This document shows positions 52,477-62,644 of a stretch of DNA of 64,000 bases, in pieces (the stretch's first letter is position 1; each line of letters begins with the position of its first letter). Position numbers and translations under genes: made by a program. Below the pieces are notes generated by a model, which saw only the letters and a list, made by a program, of their open reading frames with translations, had not been told where the DNA came from and searched no databases. The DNA comes from Haloarcula regularis. Lineage in GTDB: Archaea > Halobacteriota > Halobacteria > Halobacteriales > Haloarculaceae. The stretch is from contig NZ_CP119794.1 in the NCBI RefSeq assembly GCF_029338315.1, positions 2,604,001 through 2,668,000 on the forward strand, written 5' to 3'.

Positions 52477-54367
52477 TCACTCCTCCTCGATGAGCGTCCG
52501 CAGGTCGACGCCCTGGGACTTCAGCACCTCGACGTCCGGTCCGTAGGTCCGGAGGTACGAGGCCGTGAGCCGGCCCGCCTTCAGGTCGGCCATCGTCCGA
52601 TCGCGGTCCTTGTCGAACAGCTGGATGGCCGCGGTCACCTCGACGTAGCCGTTGATGCCCTCGTCGGCGAGATACTCCAGCAGTCGCGCTCGGTCGTCGA
52701 GCTGTGCCTGAAGCGCCTCCTCGTCCCAGCCGCGTTCCTCGGCGATCTCCTGCATCAGGACGGACGTGCCGACCTGCTCGTGGGTGTCGGAACTCGCGTC
52801 ACGTTCGAAGACGCGCTTCGACCGGACCTCCTCTAAGTTGTACTCCTGGGACTATCTCGGCCGTCTCCGCGTTCCGCCGGACGCGTTTCTCCCCGAGGTA
52901 GGTCTGGCGCTGGATGGAGACGATATCGAGGTCCTGGAGCATCTGGACCGGCACGTTCAGCGGCGCGTTCTGCAACCGCGAGATGACGGTGTCGACGGAG
53001 TCAGCGTGGAACGTGGTGTAGGCCGTGTGGCCGGTCGACATCGCCTGGAAGAAGGTCAGGGCGACCCGCTCCTCGGTCCGGATCTCGCCGACCAGCAGGT
53101 ACTCGGGACGCTGGCGGAGCGCCGCGTTCAGCAGGTTGTACATGCTGACCTCGCCCCGACCCTCGGCGGTCAGGGGGGTCCGGGTGACGCTCTGGATCCA
53201 GTTCTCGTGTGGCAGGTCGATCTCGCGGGTGTCCTCGATGGAGACGATCTTGCTGCGCGGCGGGATGAAAAACGAGATGGCGTTCATGCTCGAGGTCTTG
53301 CCCGACCCCGTGCCGCCGGCGAAGATGAGCGACTTGTTGTTCTGGATGGCGACCCAGTAGTAGGCCATCTGCTCGGCCGAGAACGTGTTCCAGCGCACGA
53401 GGTCGACCGGCGTGAAGGGGATGTCCGCGAACTTCCGGATGGTGAAGTTCGACCCGCGGGTGCTAATGTCGCCGCCCAGCGTCATCTGGACCCGGGACCC
53501 GTTCGGGAGCGAGGCGTCGACCAGCGGGTTCGAGACGGTGAGCTGTTTCCCGGCGCGCTGGGCCGTCCGGAAGATAAACGAGTCGAGCGCCTCGCGGCCG
53601 AACGCGATGTTCGTCTTCACGTCGCGGTACTCGCGGTGGTAGACGAACACGGGGACGTTCGTCCCGTCACAGGAGACGTCCTCGACGGCCGGGTCACGCA
53701 TGATGGGGTCGATGGCGCCGTAGTCGATGAAGTCCCGGACCAGGTAATACAGCAGTTTGTAGAGCGTGCCGTTCTCGACGGTGGCCGCGTTGTCGAGAAT
53801 CATCGTCCTGGCCTCGCGGGTGAAAAGCGCCCGGCGGTCGGTCTCGTCGTCGAACTCCTTGTACATGAGCTGGTTGCGCAGGAGCTCGACCAGATCCTGG
53901 CGGACGTACCGCTCGAAGTTGTTCATCGTCACCTCGTTGACGAGGTAGGTGTGCTCTCTGTCGTGGTCGTCGTAGACGACGGCGACGAACGCGAACGGCT
54001 TCTTGACCCAGCGGTACTCGACGAGGTCGTACGTCTCGAGGAACGAGAAGTCGAAGAACCGCGTCGCGATGAACTCGTCCGTCGGCGGGTCGGTAAAGAC
54101 CTCGTCCGCGTCCGACGCGAAGTACTCGCGGACGTCCGCGAGGATGTCCGTGACTGTCGGGTCCTCCCACAGCGCCAGTTCCCGGTCGTCGGCCTCGCCC
54201 GCGACGTCGACCAGGTCGATGTCCAGCACCTCTGTGAGTGCCTCGTCGTCGTCCGGCCGGCCCTCGCGACGGTCCGAGACGCCGCCTGCCTCGCCGGCAG
54301 TGCTCTCGAGCAGACTCGCCGCCCGTTCTGAACCCCCTGTCTCTCCCGCTGTCGTGTCGTCGTTCAT
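52477..54367 (-). CDS. pilB: Type IV pilus assembly ATPase PilB-like (GspE/TadA family, frameshifted)
   Basis: About 630 residues. An acidic N-terminal domain is followed by the ATPase core: Walker A FAGGTGSGKTSSMN near residue 350, the Asp box IVSIEDTREIDLPHENW, Walker B-type RPEYLLVGEIRTEE and the His box STGHTAYTTFHAD. The C-terminal 130 residues lie in another frame after an indel near 52846-52853, resuming as EYNLEEVRSKRVFERDASSD. It powers assembly of the pilus; the TadC-like gene follows at one base. The start ATG at 54367 precedes an acidic segment usual for haloarchaeal PilB. Confidence 0.9.
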
Positions 54368-54716
54368 TGGTGTGCCCTGCAGTCGTGGGGCTGTCGGCAC
54401 CGTGGTGCAGGCCTCCCCTACCGGCAGTCTCGGCCGCGGGAACCGCCGTTCGGTCGTCGACCGGGACCACGCCGTTCCCCGTGTCCGGCCATCCCCTGCC
54501 ACTGTTGCAGTCAGTCCCAGACTGGCGCACCCACCGTTGGTATCGATAGTGACCGACTTACAACCAGTTACGTTCAATCTAGTTATACGGGTAGCAAGCA
54601 TCAATATTTCTATAATTCAGCCATCACTTACGGTCGAATACGGACAGCTCGCTACCCGGCAAGCGGCACCCCGGCTCCGTCACCCGGCAGTCGTCGGCAG
54701 CAGGACCCGGGTTCGG
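54368..54716. other. 349-bp gap upstream of the pilus operon
   Basis: No gene supported. An AT-rich patch at about 54560-54630 (aatctagttatacgggtagc) may hold the pilus operon promoter on the minus strand, giving a leader of about 200 nt. The left part is GC-rich with no motif I recognise. Confidence 0.45.
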
Positions 54717-55244
54717 TCACTCCCTCCCGTCGAGGAGTCGGCCGTGGACGTCGATCTCGCCGTTGCGAATCCGAGTGCTGCTGATTCTGGTGCCGTCCTC
54801 GGCGGTGACGAAGGGCGGCGTGTGGACCTCGAGCGGCCGGAGACCGTCCTCACGGCGCTGCTCGTTGAGTTCGTAGGCGCGTTGCTGGGCTTTGGCCTCG
54901 GGCGAGGCGACGAGCGCGTCCACGTCCTCCCGGGTCGCGGCGGGGCCCAGCGCGTCCTCGAGCCGGTGAATGTCGTACGACGCGGTGTAGGCGGCGGCCA
55001 GTCGGTCCAGTTCGACGCCCAGCGCCGTCTTCCGGTCCGCGTACGCCCCCAGCATCTCGACGTGCGAGGGGTCGCTGCGCGTCTCCGCGGCGAGTTCGGT
55101 GCTTGTGAGCGCGACGACGACGTGGCCGTCGCCTGGCCCGTCGTGACTCGCCGTCTGGAACGCCTTGTGCAACAGGGCGCGGTGCCCGTTGTGGATGGGA
55201 GTGAACGTGCCGCCGAGAATTGCCGTGCGTTCAGTGCCAGCCAT
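54717..55244 (-). CDS. coaD: Archaeal-type phosphopantetheine adenylyltransferase
   Basis: A 175-residue nucleotidyltransferase that makes dephospho-CoA from 4'-phosphopantetheine and ATP. The signature GGTFTPIHNGHRALLHKA (HxGH-like) lies near residue 10, HVVVALTS is in the second strand, and the C-terminal ISSTRI motif contacts ATP. Length and lack of bacterial motif spacing fit the archaeal/eukaryotic PPAT group. TATA-like GTATAGG is about 27 nt upstream of the ATG. Confidence 0.93.
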   Translation of the reverse strand: MAGTERTAILGGTFTPIHNGHRALLHKAFQTASHDGPGDGHVVVALTSTELAAETRSDPSHVEMLGAYADRKTALGVELDRLAAAYTASYDIHRLEDALGPAATREDVDALVASPEAKAQQRAYELNEQRREDGLRPLEVHTPPFVTAEDGTRISSTRIRNGEIDVHGRLLDGRE

Positions 55245-55337
55245 ACCCCCCGTTCTCGTGGGAGGGTCGTATAGGTGCGGGCGCCCGCAGGTGAGAGCGC
55301 GGCGGCTCAATGGCCGCGGGTCGTGGGCCCGTCCGCC

Positions 55338-55694
55338 TCACTCGAGCGTGACGGCGGTCCCGTAGGCGATGACCTCCGAGGCGCCCTGGGTGACCTCGGA
55401 CGTCTCCATCCTGACGTTGACCACGGCGTCGGCGCCCATCTCGAGCGCGTCGGCCTCCATTCGGGCGATGGCCTCGTCGCGTGCCTGCGCGAGCAGCGTC
55501 GAGTAGGCCTTCAGCTCGCCGCCGGCGAGGTTCCGGAGGCCCTGCGTGATGTCGCGGCCGAGGTTCCGCGCTCTGACGGTGTTGCCGCGTGCGATGCCCA
55601 GCACCGAGGCGACCTCCCGGCCGGGGATGGTCTCGGTCGTGACGGTCGCGACGAGCGTGTCGCCGGTCTCCGGGGCGGAGGTCTCTGTTGCCAT
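55338..55694 (-). CDS. YbjQ-family (UPF0145, heavy-metal-binding domain) protein
   Basis: A 118-residue protein of the YbjQ family. The N-terminus is a short polar tail. TETIPGREVASVLGIARGNTV and DEAIARMEADALEMGADAVV are the conserved strands and helix, and a final VIAYGTAV closes the pentamer-forming fold. The molecular function is not established. A TATA box (tgaatataca on the plus strand) is about 28 nt upstream. Confidence 0.88.
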   Translation of the reverse strand: MATETSAPETGDTLVATVTTETIPGREVASVLGIARGNTVRARNLGRDITQGLRNLAGGELKAYSTLLAQARDEAIARMEADALEMGADAVVNVRMETSEVTQGASEVIAYGTAVTLE

Positions 55695-55875
55695 GCCAGT
55701 CAGGACGCTGGCGCAGAAAATGAATATACAGTGATACGTATTCGCAGTCCGCCCGTTAGGCCGGCGTGCGACGCCGATAGCGGGTCCGGTGGGTTTCAGG
55801 TGCCTGGCTCGGCTACCGCCGCCCTGTCCAGTCAGGCACAACTGCTACGATCCTCGACGACGACATTGGAGTTGT

Positions 55876-56040
55876 ATGGCTGACACGAAATCGGGACGAG
55901 ACAAGAAAGGCCACGACGAGGAGGCACACCAGCGCGAGAAGGAGCTCGAAGAAGAGATCGAGGCCGAGGAGGCCGACGAGGAGGCATCCCGGCGGCAGGA
56001 GGAGGCGGAGGCCGAGGCGGAACTGGCCGACGACACCTGA
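55876..56040 (+). CDS. Small highly charged coiled-coil-like protein
   Basis: A 54-residue protein of almost only charged residues: a basic start (MADTKSGRDKKGHDEE) and then an EAEEADEEASRRQEEAEAEA helix. Such small, very acidic proteins are common in haloarchaea. No function can be assigned, and the only support is composition and a clean ATG-to-stop frame. Confidence 0.5.
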   Translation: MADTKSGRDKKGHDEEAHQREKELEEEIEAEEADEEASRRQEEAEAEAELADDT

Positions 56041-56124
56041 CGGCCCCACCGTTCACGTCGTCAGGCCGGGACGCTGTCGGCCCAGGACCGTCGGCATCCG
56101 GCCGACCGAACGACCGGCGACCAC

Positions 56125-56814
56125 TCAGCTGGCGAACAGCCGGCGGTCGGCCCGCTCGTGGTCGGCGGCGAGCACGTCCACCAGCGGGGCGAACGGCGCC
56201 ATCTCTGCCACGGAGCGGTCGGCGCTGTCGTCGATCGCCGCCGACATCACCGGTTTGAGCCCGTCGAGGATCCGCTGGGCGTCGGTGTGTCCCAGCGAGA
56301 GGAGGCGCTGGGCCGCCCCGAGCAGCCCCGTGACGAACCCGTGACAGGCAAGCAGACATGCCTCGCGTTCCCCGATGCCCGCCAGCCCGGTCGCGGCGCC
56401 GAGGACGACCGGGTAGTTCCCCGGCGTCTCGCCAGCGTCGATCCGGTCGGCGTACGACTCGAACAGCGCATCGCCGCGGATCTCCCGCTGGAGCGAGAGC
56501 AGGCGGTCGCCCGACTGGCGGGCGCTCTCTCGAAACTCGGCGGCCAGCGTCACCGCCGAGAGCCGCCGGTCCGCTGCACAGACCGCCTCGAGATCGTCGT
56601 CGCGGACTGCCCGGTGGGCCCCCCGTAACGCGACGAGGTCGGCGGGGCCGAGCTGCCGTCGCAGATAGGTCGAAAGCAGCGCCTCGAGGTCGTCGGCGTC
56701 CGTGACCCGGTCGTCGGCGACGAACTGCTCGAGGCCGTACGAGACCGAGTAGGTCCCCACCGGGAGAAACGAGTCCGCCAGGCGGAACGCCTCGAGCGTG
56801 GCGTCGTCGCTCAC
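56125..56814 (-). CDS. ureF: Urease accessory protein UreF
   Basis: A 229-residue helical protein. FRLADSFLPVGTYSVSYGLEQFV is the diagnostic N-terminal UreF motif, and LSLGHTDAQRILDGLKPV a conserved helix. UreF joins UreD and UreG in the nickel-insertion complex that activates urease. It is the last gene of ureBCAGDEF and overlaps ureE by 4 bp. Confidence 0.95.
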   Translation of the reverse strand: MSDDATLEAFRLADSFLPVGTYSVSYGLEQFVADDRVTDADDLEALLSTYLRRQLGPADLVALRGAHRAVRDDDLEAVCAADRRLSAVTLAAEFRESARQSGDRLLSLQREIRGDALFESYADRIDAGETPGNYPVVLGAATGLAGIGEREACLLACHGFVTGLLGAAQRLLSLGHTDAQRILDGLKPVMSAAIDDSADRSVAEMAPFAPLVDVLAADHERADRRLFAS

Positions 56815-57383
56815 GGGTCGCTCCCGTCGATGGTCCGGACGCCGTGGCCGTGTGCGTGGTCGCCATCGTGGTCGTGCGCGTGGTCGCCGTGCGAGTGTCC
56901 GTGGTCGTGATCCGGCGTCGCGTCGTCGAACGTCGTCGGCGGGACGGACTCGTAGCGCAGCGTGACGCCGTCGGGCAGGACCTCCCCGACCGTCGCTTCC
57001 ATCCGCTCGCGCGACTCCGTGACCGGGAACAGCGCCTCGTGCTCCCGGACCGCCAGGTCCCAGTGTCGGTTCCCGAGCGCGTGCCCGAGTTCCAGCGCCG
57101 CAGTGGCCGGGACGTCGGCGTCGGCGAAGTCGAGGACGAGTGCCTCGAGTTCCGCGAGCGCGACGACCACCAGGTCGCCGTCATCCGTCGCGAGCACGTC
57201 ACCGTCCGCCAGGTCACGGGCGACGACGATACCGAGGTCGGCGCCGCCCTCGGTCGCCGTCCGCACTCGCGACCGTCGGCGCTCGGTGTCCGTGAGGACC
57301 ACCCGGTGGGGGTCGGCGTCGGCCAGTCGCCCGGCCACTGTCTCGTCGGTCCGGTGCCCGACGTAGCGCTCGGCGATCAGCAT
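56811..57383 (-). CDS. ureE: Urease nickel metallochaperone UreE
   Basis: A 190-residue protein. The UreE core has a peptide-binding N-terminal domain and a metal-binding domain with GHALGNRHWDLAVREHEALF, the central nickel-His region. The C-terminal tail (about 155-183) is a His/Asp repeat (HDHGHSHGDHAHDHDG), a nickel reservoir. The start overlaps the stop of ureD (ATGA). Confidence 0.94.
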   Translation of the reverse strand: MLIAERYVGHRTDETVAGRLADADPHRVVLTDTERRRSRVRTATEGGADLGIVVARDLADGDVLATDDGDLVVVALAELEALVLDFADADVPATAALELGHALGNRHWDLAVREHEALFPVTESRERMEATVGEVLPDGVTLRYESVPPTTFDDATPDHDHGHSHGDHAHDHDGDHAHGHGVRTIDGSDP

Positions 57384-58318
57384 CAGTACTTCCTCCCCGC
57401 GGGCGCCGGCGCGGAAAACAGATTTCGCCTGGCACGGTCCCATCCGGCGTGGAGCGCCGCCTGGACCGTCTCGGCGCGGTCACCGAGCGCCCGGACGGTG
57501 ACGCCCGCGCCGTTGGGCAGTTCGCTCGCCCCCGCGCGGGCCTCGCAATCGGCGACGGCCTCGTGAAGCGCGTCGCTCAGGTCGGCTGCGTCCCGGTCCG
57601 GCGCGACGACGAACGCCGTCCCGTAGACGCTGAACTCCCCGAGTACGCCCGGCACCTGGGGGTCCGACTCGCCGGGGACGAGATGCGTGGTGTCCTCGAA
57701 CAGGAGTCCGGCGGGGCCCGTCGCCCGGACACGGGAGAGGTAGCGCTCGAACGCGAAGCGTTCCCCGCGCGCGAGGCGGCCGGGGACGACGACGTCGCTG
57801 ACGACGGCCGACCCCCCGCTCGCACACGAGATCGTCAGATCCTGGACGAACCGCGAGTCGGCGTGCAGGATGGTCGGTTCGGGCACGTAGTCGAGGTGGG
57901 CGTCCGCACCCACGGACAGGCCCGTCTCGGCGCCCGCGTAGTTGTGGTCCATCGACTGGACCTTCGTCGAGCTCTGGGTCGAGACGTGGGCGCGTGCCCC
58001 GTCGCCGACCTCGATTGTCACGTCGTGGCGATCCCCCTGTGCGATGCCGCCGGTCGGCGACTGGACGAAGACCGTCTCGACGTCGGGATGGGGGTCGTGG
58101 CCCAGCGTTCCCGAGACGTGGAACGGCACCGTCGCGTAGTCGTGGACGAGGCGCGTCCCGCCCGTGCCCGGTTCGAACCTGAGCTCGAGGACGCCATCCT
58201 TGCCGGGCGCACCCACGGCGGCCTGGGGCGGCGACTCGGTGGCGTAGTCCTCGAAGGCCGGGTGAGGGGCGTCGGCGGGCGACTGCTCCCCGCCGGACTC
58301 CGGCACGTCGGCGGCCAT
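57383..58318 (-). CDS. ureD: Urease accessory protein UreD
   Basis: A 311-residue protein, called UreH in some species. ELRFEPGTGGTRLVHDYATV and QSPTGGIAQGDRHD are conserved strands, and HVSTQSSTKVQSMDHNYAG is a typical UreD block. The C-terminus AGWDRARRNLFS is also family-typical. It scaffolds UreF and UreG on apo-urease. The start shares one base with the end of ureG. Confidence 0.93.
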   Translation of the reverse strand: MAADVPESGGEQSPADAPHPAFEDYATESPPQAAVGAPGKDGVLELRFEPGTGGTRLVHDYATVPFHVSGTLGHDPHPDVETVFVQSPTGGIAQGDRHDVTIEVGDGARAHVSTQSSTKVQSMDHNYAGAETGLSVGADAHLDYVPEPTILHADSRFVQDLTISCASGGSAVVSDVVVPGRLARGERFAFERYLSRVRATGPAGLLFEDTTHLVPGESDPQVPGVLGEFSVYGTAFVVAPDRDAADLSDALHEAVADCEARAGASELPNGAGVTVRALGDRAETVQAALHAGWDRARRNLFSAPAPAGRKY

Positions 58319-58941
58319 CAGGCGAACAGCACCCCCTCCCGGACGTGGTCGAGGACCTCGTCGATGCCCTCTCTGGCCTTGCAGTCGGTGAAGACGAACG
58401 GGCCGTCCCGGACTTCGCGGGCGTCCCGCTCCATCACGTCGAGGTCGGCGCCGACGTGGGGCGCGAGGTCCGTCTTGTTCACCACGAGCAGGTCGCAGTC
58501 GACGACGCCGGGCCCGCGCTTGCGGGGGATGTCGTCGCCCTCGGCGACGCTGATCACGTACAGCGAGTAGTCGGCGAGCTCGGGGTTGAACGTCGCCGCG
58601 AGGTTGTCGCCGCCGCTCTCGATGAGCACGAGGTCGAGGTTAGGGTACTCCGCGAGGAACGAATCTATCTGCTGGAGGTTCATCGACGGGTCCTCGCGGA
58701 TGCCAGTATGAGGACACGCCCCGGTCTCGACGCCGGCCACGAGGTCCTCGGGGACGACGCCGGCGAACCGCTCGCGGAGGCGGTCGGCGTCCTCCTGTGT
58801 GAGGATGTCGTTGGCGATGACGCCGACGTCGAGGCCCGCCTCGCGCAGGCGCGGGACGAGTTCGGTCAGTAGGGAGGTCTTCCCGGACCCGACCGGCCCG
58901 CCGACGCCGACCGTGGCCACGTCGCGGTGGGTGAGGCTCAT
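58318..58941 (-). CDS. ureG: Urease accessory GTPase UreG
   Basis: A 207-residue SIMIBI GTPase. The P-loop is [12 protein letters not shown], the metal-binding CPH motif is in [31 protein letters not shown] is the Walker B-like region, and [15 protein letters not shown] the guanine-binding NKxD. GTP hydrolysis drives delivery of nickel to urease. It overlaps ureA by 4 bp. Confidence 0.96.
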   Translation of the reverse strand: MSLTHRDVATVGVGGPVGSGKTSLLTELVPRLREAGLDVGVIANDILTQEDADRLRERFAGVVPEDLVAGVETGACPHTGIREDPSMNLQQIDSFLAEYPNLDLVLIESGGDNLAATFNPELADYSLYVISVAEGDDIPRKRGPGVVDCDLLVVNKTDLAPHVGADLDVMERDAREVRDGPFVFTDCKAREGIDEVLDHVREGVLFA

Positions 58942-59312
58942 GCGTCGGACCCACCGCCGTCTGCGACCTCCTCGCCCTCGCTCTCGCCGTCTGCGGTGCC
59001 CACGCTGTCCGAGCGGATGGGGTCGTGGACCGTCACCAGCTTCGTCCCGTCGGGGAAGACGGGTTCGACCTGTATCATGTCGATCATCTCCGGGACGCCC
59101 TCCATGACGTCCTCGCCCCCGAGCAGCTGGGAGGCCCCCGAGCGGATCTCGGCGACCGACTGGCCGTCGCGACCGCGCTCGATGCACCAGTCGCTGATGT
59201 AGGCGACGGCTTCGGGGTGGTTCAGCGGGACGCCACGTTCCTTGCGGCGTCGCGCGACCTCTGCTGCGGTGAAGACCGTGAGTCGTTCCTGTTCCTTGGC
59301 GGTGAGTTTCAT
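58938..59312 (-). CDS. ureA: Urease gamma subunit UreA
   Basis: A 124-residue subunit. [30 protein letters not shown] and [16 protein letters not shown] are characteristic of the gamma subunit. A 25-residue acidic tail ([17 protein letters not shown]) extends past the bacterial end, a haloadaptation. In this operon gamma comes after alpha, unlike the bacterial ureABC order. Confidence 0.95.
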   Translation of the reverse strand: MKLTAKEQERLTVFTAAEVARRRKERGVPLNHPEAVAYISDWCIERGRDGQSVAEIRSGASQLLGGEDVMEGVPEMIDMIQVEPVFPDGTKLVTVHDPIRSDSVGTADGESEGEEVADGGGSDA

Positions 59313-61015
59313 AGCAGGTACCTCTGTGCGAGCGGCAGCTCGGATGACGGTTCGCAGGTGACGTGCTCGCCGTCGACCTCGACGGCGAACGTCTCGGCGT
59401 CGACCTCGATGTCGTCCGGGCAGTAGCTGTTGTACACCATATCCGACTTCCCGGGCGTCCGGGTGCCCTTTATCGGGACAACCGGAGTATCGAGGCCGTA
59501 CTCCTCGCCGACGCCGGCCTCGGCGGCCGCGGGGGAGACGAAAGACAGCGAGAGCCCGTGTTTGGCCTTCCCGACCGCGCCGGCCCGTTCGCGCTGGAGG
59601 ATGGGTTCGCAGGTCATCAGCGACCCGTTGGCCTCGCCCATCTCCGAGTGGACCGGGAAGCCGCCCTTGAACGTCATCGCGGGCTTGACGCCGAAGAACG
59701 CGGGGTCCCACACCACGATATCGGCGAGCTTCCCGGGTTCGAGCGTCCCGACGTAGTCGTCGATGCCGGCCGCGATGGCGGGATTGATCGTGTACTTCGA
59801 GACGTAGCGCTTGATGCGATGGTTGTCCGCGCCGGTCCCCTCGTCTTCCGGCAGGGGGCCGCGCTGGGACTTCATCTTCGAGGCGGTCTGCCACGTCCGG
59901 GAAATCACCTCGGCCATCCGCCCCATCGCCTGGGAGTCGGAGGTCATCATCGAGATGGCGCCCATGTCGTGCAGGACGTCCTCGGCAGCGATGGTCTCGG
60001 CCCGGACCCGGGACTCGGCGAAGGCGACGTCCTCGGGGACGTCGGGGTTCAGGTGGTGACACACCATCACCATGTCCAGGTGCTCGTCGAACGTGTTGTC
60101 CGTGTAGGGCATCGAGGGGTTCGTCGAGGAGGGGAGCATATTGGGTTCGCCGACCATCTCCATGATGTCCGGGGCGTGACCCCCGCCCGCGCCCTCGATG
60201 TGGAACAGATGCATCGTCCGGCCGTCGACGGCGGCGAAGGTGTTCTCGACGAAGCCGGCCTCGTTGAGTGTGTCCGTATGCATGCAGACCTGCACGTCCT
60301 CCTCTTCGGCGACGTCGAGCGCGGTGTCGATGGCGTCGGGCATCGAGCCCCAGTCCTCGTGGAGTTTCAGCGCACAGGCCCCCGCCTCGACCTGCTCGCG
60401 CAGGGGCGCGGGGTCCGAGGCGTTGCCCTTGCCGTAGAAGCCGACGTTGACCGGCCACGCCTCGGCGGCCTGGAGGAAGCGCTTGATGTTCTCCGGTCCG
60501 GTGGTGCAGGTCGTCGCGCCGCCGCCGTAGCCGCCGCCGAGCATCGTCGTGATGCCCGACGAGAGGGCGTGTTCGTGGAGTTGCGCGGAGTTCCAGTGGA
60601 TGTGGATGTCCAGGCCACCGGCGGTGGCGATCTTCCCCTCCGCGGGGTAGGCGTCGGTCGACGGGCCGACGACCATGTCGACGCCGTCCATCGTGTCGGG
60701 GTTCCCCGCTTTCCCGACGCCGACGATCTCGCCGTTCCGGATGCCGATGTCGCCGGCGACGACGCCGAGGACGGGGTCGATGACCGTCGCGTTCGTGATG
60801 ACCCAGTCCAGCGCCCCCTCCTCCTGGGTGGTCCCCGGCGACTGACCGAGGCCGTCCCGGAGGGTCTTGCCGCCGCCGAAGACCGCCTCGTCGCCGTGGG
60901 TCCGGTAATCTGTCTCTACCTCGGCGAACAGTTCCGTGTCGCCGAGCCGGACCCTGTCGCCCTCCGTCGGGCCGTACAGTTCGGCGTAGTTCTCGCGGCC
61001 GATGTCGCGGGTCAT
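59309..61015 (-). CDS. ureC: Urease alpha subunit UreC (catalytic)
   Basis: A 568-residue dinickel hydrolase that splits urea to ammonia and carbamate. Nickel ligands H138 and H140 (GGLDIHIHW), the carbamylated lysine K217 (CALKLHED), later His in MHTDTL and GAGGGHAPD, the mobile-flap His in MVCHHLNP, and the Asp in TSDSQAMGR are all present, so the site looks functional. Insertions relative to bacteria are small and acidic. It overlaps ureB and ureA by 4 bp each. Confidence 0.97.
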   Translation of the reverse strand: MTRDIGRENYAELYGPTEGDRVRLGDTELFAEVETDYRTHGDEAVFGGGKTLRDGLGQSPGTTQEEGALDWVITNATVIDPVLGVVAGDIGIRNGEIVGVGKAGNPDTMDGVDMVVGPSTDAYPAEGKIATAGGLDIHIHWNSAQLHEHALSSGITTMLGGGYGGGATTCTTGPENIKRFLQAAEAWPVNVGFYGKGNASDPAPLREQVEAGACALKLHEDWGSMPDAIDTALDVAEEEDVQVCMHTDTLNEAGFVENTFAAVDGRTMHLFHIEGAGGGHAPDIMEMVGEPNMLPSSTNPSMPYTDNTFDEHLDMVMVCHHLNPDVPEDVAFAESRVRAETIAAEDVLHDMGAISMMTSDSQAMGRMAEVISRTWQTASKMKSQRGPLPEDEGTGADNHRIKRYVSKYTINPAIAAGIDDYVGTLEPGKLADIVVWDPAFFGVKPAMTFKGGFPVHSEMGEANGSLMTCEPILQRERAGAVGKAKHGLSLSFVSPAAAEAGVGEEYGLDTPVVPIKGTRTPGKSDMVYNSYCPDDIEVDAETFAVEVDGEHVTCEPSSELPLAQRYLL

Positions 61016-61416
61016 TCCTCGCTCTCCGTCTCGTCGGGGGCGCCCGTGTCGGCGAACCCGGCAGCACGCAGGCGCTCCAGCGCCTCGCCCGGGTCCCCGT
61101 CGACACTGCCGTTGACCATGCCGTTCATCCCGTGGGCGACGCGCTTGCCGCCGATGGCGACGAGGTCGACCGTCTGCTCGTCGCCCGGTTCGAACCGGAT
61201 GGCGGTGCCCGCGGGGATGTTCAACCGCATCCCGTAGGCGGCCTCGCGGTCGAAGGCGAGCGCGGCGTTGGCCTCGAAGAAGTGGAAGTGCGAGCCGACC
61301 TGTACCGGTCGGTCGCCGGTGTTGCCCACCGTCACCTCGGCCGTCTCGCGCCCCTCGTTCAACGTGACGGTGCCTGGTTCCGTGATGATCTCGCCGGGGA
61401 CGAACGAGTCGTTCAT
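61012..61416 (-). CDS. ureB: Urease beta subunit UreB, first gene of ureBCAGDEF
   Basis: A 134-residue subunit. [20 protein letters not shown] is the beta-subunit start, and [20 protein letters not shown] with [18 protein letters not shown] the conserved core. The C-terminus carries an acidic tail. A GGGAGG Shine-Dalgarno-like sequence is 9 nt before the ATG, so this first gene has a leader of about 50 nt. The order B-C-A-G-D-E-F is the known haloarchaeal urease order. Confidence 0.96.
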   Translation of the reverse strand: MNDSFVPGEIITEPGTVTLNEGRETAEVTVGNTGDRPVQVGSHFHFFEANAALAFDREAAYGMRLNIPAGTAIRFEPGDEQTVDLVAIGGKRVAHGMNGMVNGSVDGDPGEALERLRAAGFADTGAPDETESEE

Positions 61417-61495
61417 GTCGTGTGTCCTCCCGGTCGTCGTGCCTGCCCGAAACAGCCTGGATATTCACTCATCCTACGGCCCAGTTACGCAAGTC

Positions 61496-61507
61496 TCGTC
61501 ATAAAAG
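61496..61507 (-). promoter_or_regulatory. TATA box of the urease operon
   Basis: CCTTTTATGACG on the minus strand is about 85 nt before the ureB ATG, giving a start near 61475 and a leader of about 55 nt with a Shine-Dalgarno. An imperfect inverted repeat (61536-61560, acgaaccggt and accgttcgt) lies behind it, between urease and the nickel permease gene. Confidence 0.45.
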
Positions 61508-61647
61508 GGCGTAGTGAGACAATATTTGCGTCAGAACGAACCGGTTTTGCGACCGTTCGTCAATCCGTCTGGTATGCGACGGCACTACGGCACGTTGGCC
61601 CGTGGGACCGGAACTGTCATCCCCTGGTCGTACGAGGGTACGATCGG

Positions 61648-62367
61648 ATGACGTCCACTGAAGTGGCCGCACTCGCGACCGCCGCGGTTCTCGGAATCAC
61701 ACACGCGATCGAACCGGACCACGTGGCCGGTATCTCCTCGCTGACCAGCCAGTACGCCGATTCTCGCCTGTCCGCGCTCGCGGGCGCGTGCTTCAGCCTC
61801 GGCCACGTCGCGCTCGTGGTCGCGTGGCTCGGCGTCGCGTACCTCCTTCTCGGACAGACCACCTTCCCGCCGATCTTCGACGCCGTCGGGACGGTCGGCG
61901 TGGGTATCGTGCTGGGGCTGCTCGGCGCTGTGATGGCCGTCACGGGTATCCGGCGGACGATTCGGACGACCGAACACGACCACGGTTCCGTGACACACAG
62001 CCACCCGCACGTCCACCTCCCGCTGCCCGGGTTCGACGGCCACGACCACGGTCACGACACCGTCTCGTATCTCAAGACCGGTCTCGTCGGCGCGCTGTTC
62101 ACGCTCTCGCCGCCGGTGTCGATGATCGTCTTCTCTTCGACCCTGCTTCCCGACTACGGGTCGACCGTCGTCGCGCTCGCCGTCGTCACCTACGGCGTCA
62201 CCATCACGGCCACGATGAGTCTCCTCGGTGCCGGCGCGGGCACGCTGTTCGGCCTCACCCAGTCGCGGAGCGCGACGTTCCACGGAGCCGCCCAGACCGT
62301 CGCAGGCGTCGCGATAGCGGCGCTCGCCGCGACACTGCTGTTCGATTCCGTTCCGATGCTGTTGTAG
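61648..62367 (+). CDS. NiCoT-like / UreH-type nickel permease
   Basis: A 239-residue membrane protein with six hydrophobic helices. The diagnostic motif is GITHAIEPDHVAGISSL (an HxxxxDH nickel-selectivity motif in helix 2). A cytoplasmic or extracellular loop is very rich in His (EHDHGSVTHSHPHVH, GHDHGHD). Divergent from urease and so likely its nickel supplier. The UreH-type permeases are distantly related to the NiCoT/HoxN family. Regulation is unseen apart from the shared region. Confidence 0.85.
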   Translation: MTSTEVAALATAAVLGITHAIEPDHVAGISSLTSQYADSRLSALAGACFSLGHVALVVAWLGVAYLLLGQTTFPPIFDAVGTVGVGIVLGLLGAVMAVTGIRRTIRTTEHDHGSVTHSHPHVHLPLPGFDGHDHGHDTVSYLKTGLVGALFTLSPPVSMIVFSSTLLPDYGSTVVALAVVTYGVTITATMSLLGAGAGTLFGLTQSRSATFHGAAQTVAGVAIAALAATLLFDSVPMLL

Positions 62368-62600
62368 TGCTCCGATCGCTTCTCTGTCGAATCGTCGTCG
62401 AATCGTTCGGTCATCGTCACCTCGCCGGCAGCGCCCGGAATAGGAGAATATCGCCGCTACTCCGCTCCGCAAGCAGAAATTCCGGACATATTCACAACTC
62501 TCGGGTGTTTCTTCACTGATGTGTGGGTTTCTGGGCGGGTCCTAACATATCCTTAAACACAACCACGGCTATGAAGGTGAACATAATATTCGACTCGCAA

Positions 62601-62611
62601 GCCTTAATTAC
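62601..62611 (+). promoter_or_regulatory. TATA box of the urt operon leader
   Basis: GCCTTAATTAC is centred about 27 nt before the GTG at 62633 and about 39 nt before the ATG at 62645, not before the urtA ATG at 62740. The transcript therefore probably starts at the mini-ORF. Confidence 0.5.
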
Positions 62612-62644
62612 ATCCCCCTAAACGCCACGTGTGTGAACGAATTC

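Noticed and set aside
525..54367. Reading the frameshifted genes as a cluster of pseudogenes
   Set aside because: Both halves of each gene keep all motifs and there is no further decay, so isolated sequencing errors are more likely.
59363..61237. 624-residue open frame on the plus strand opposite ureC
   Set aside because: Shadow frame; ureC has all nickel ligands on the minus strand.
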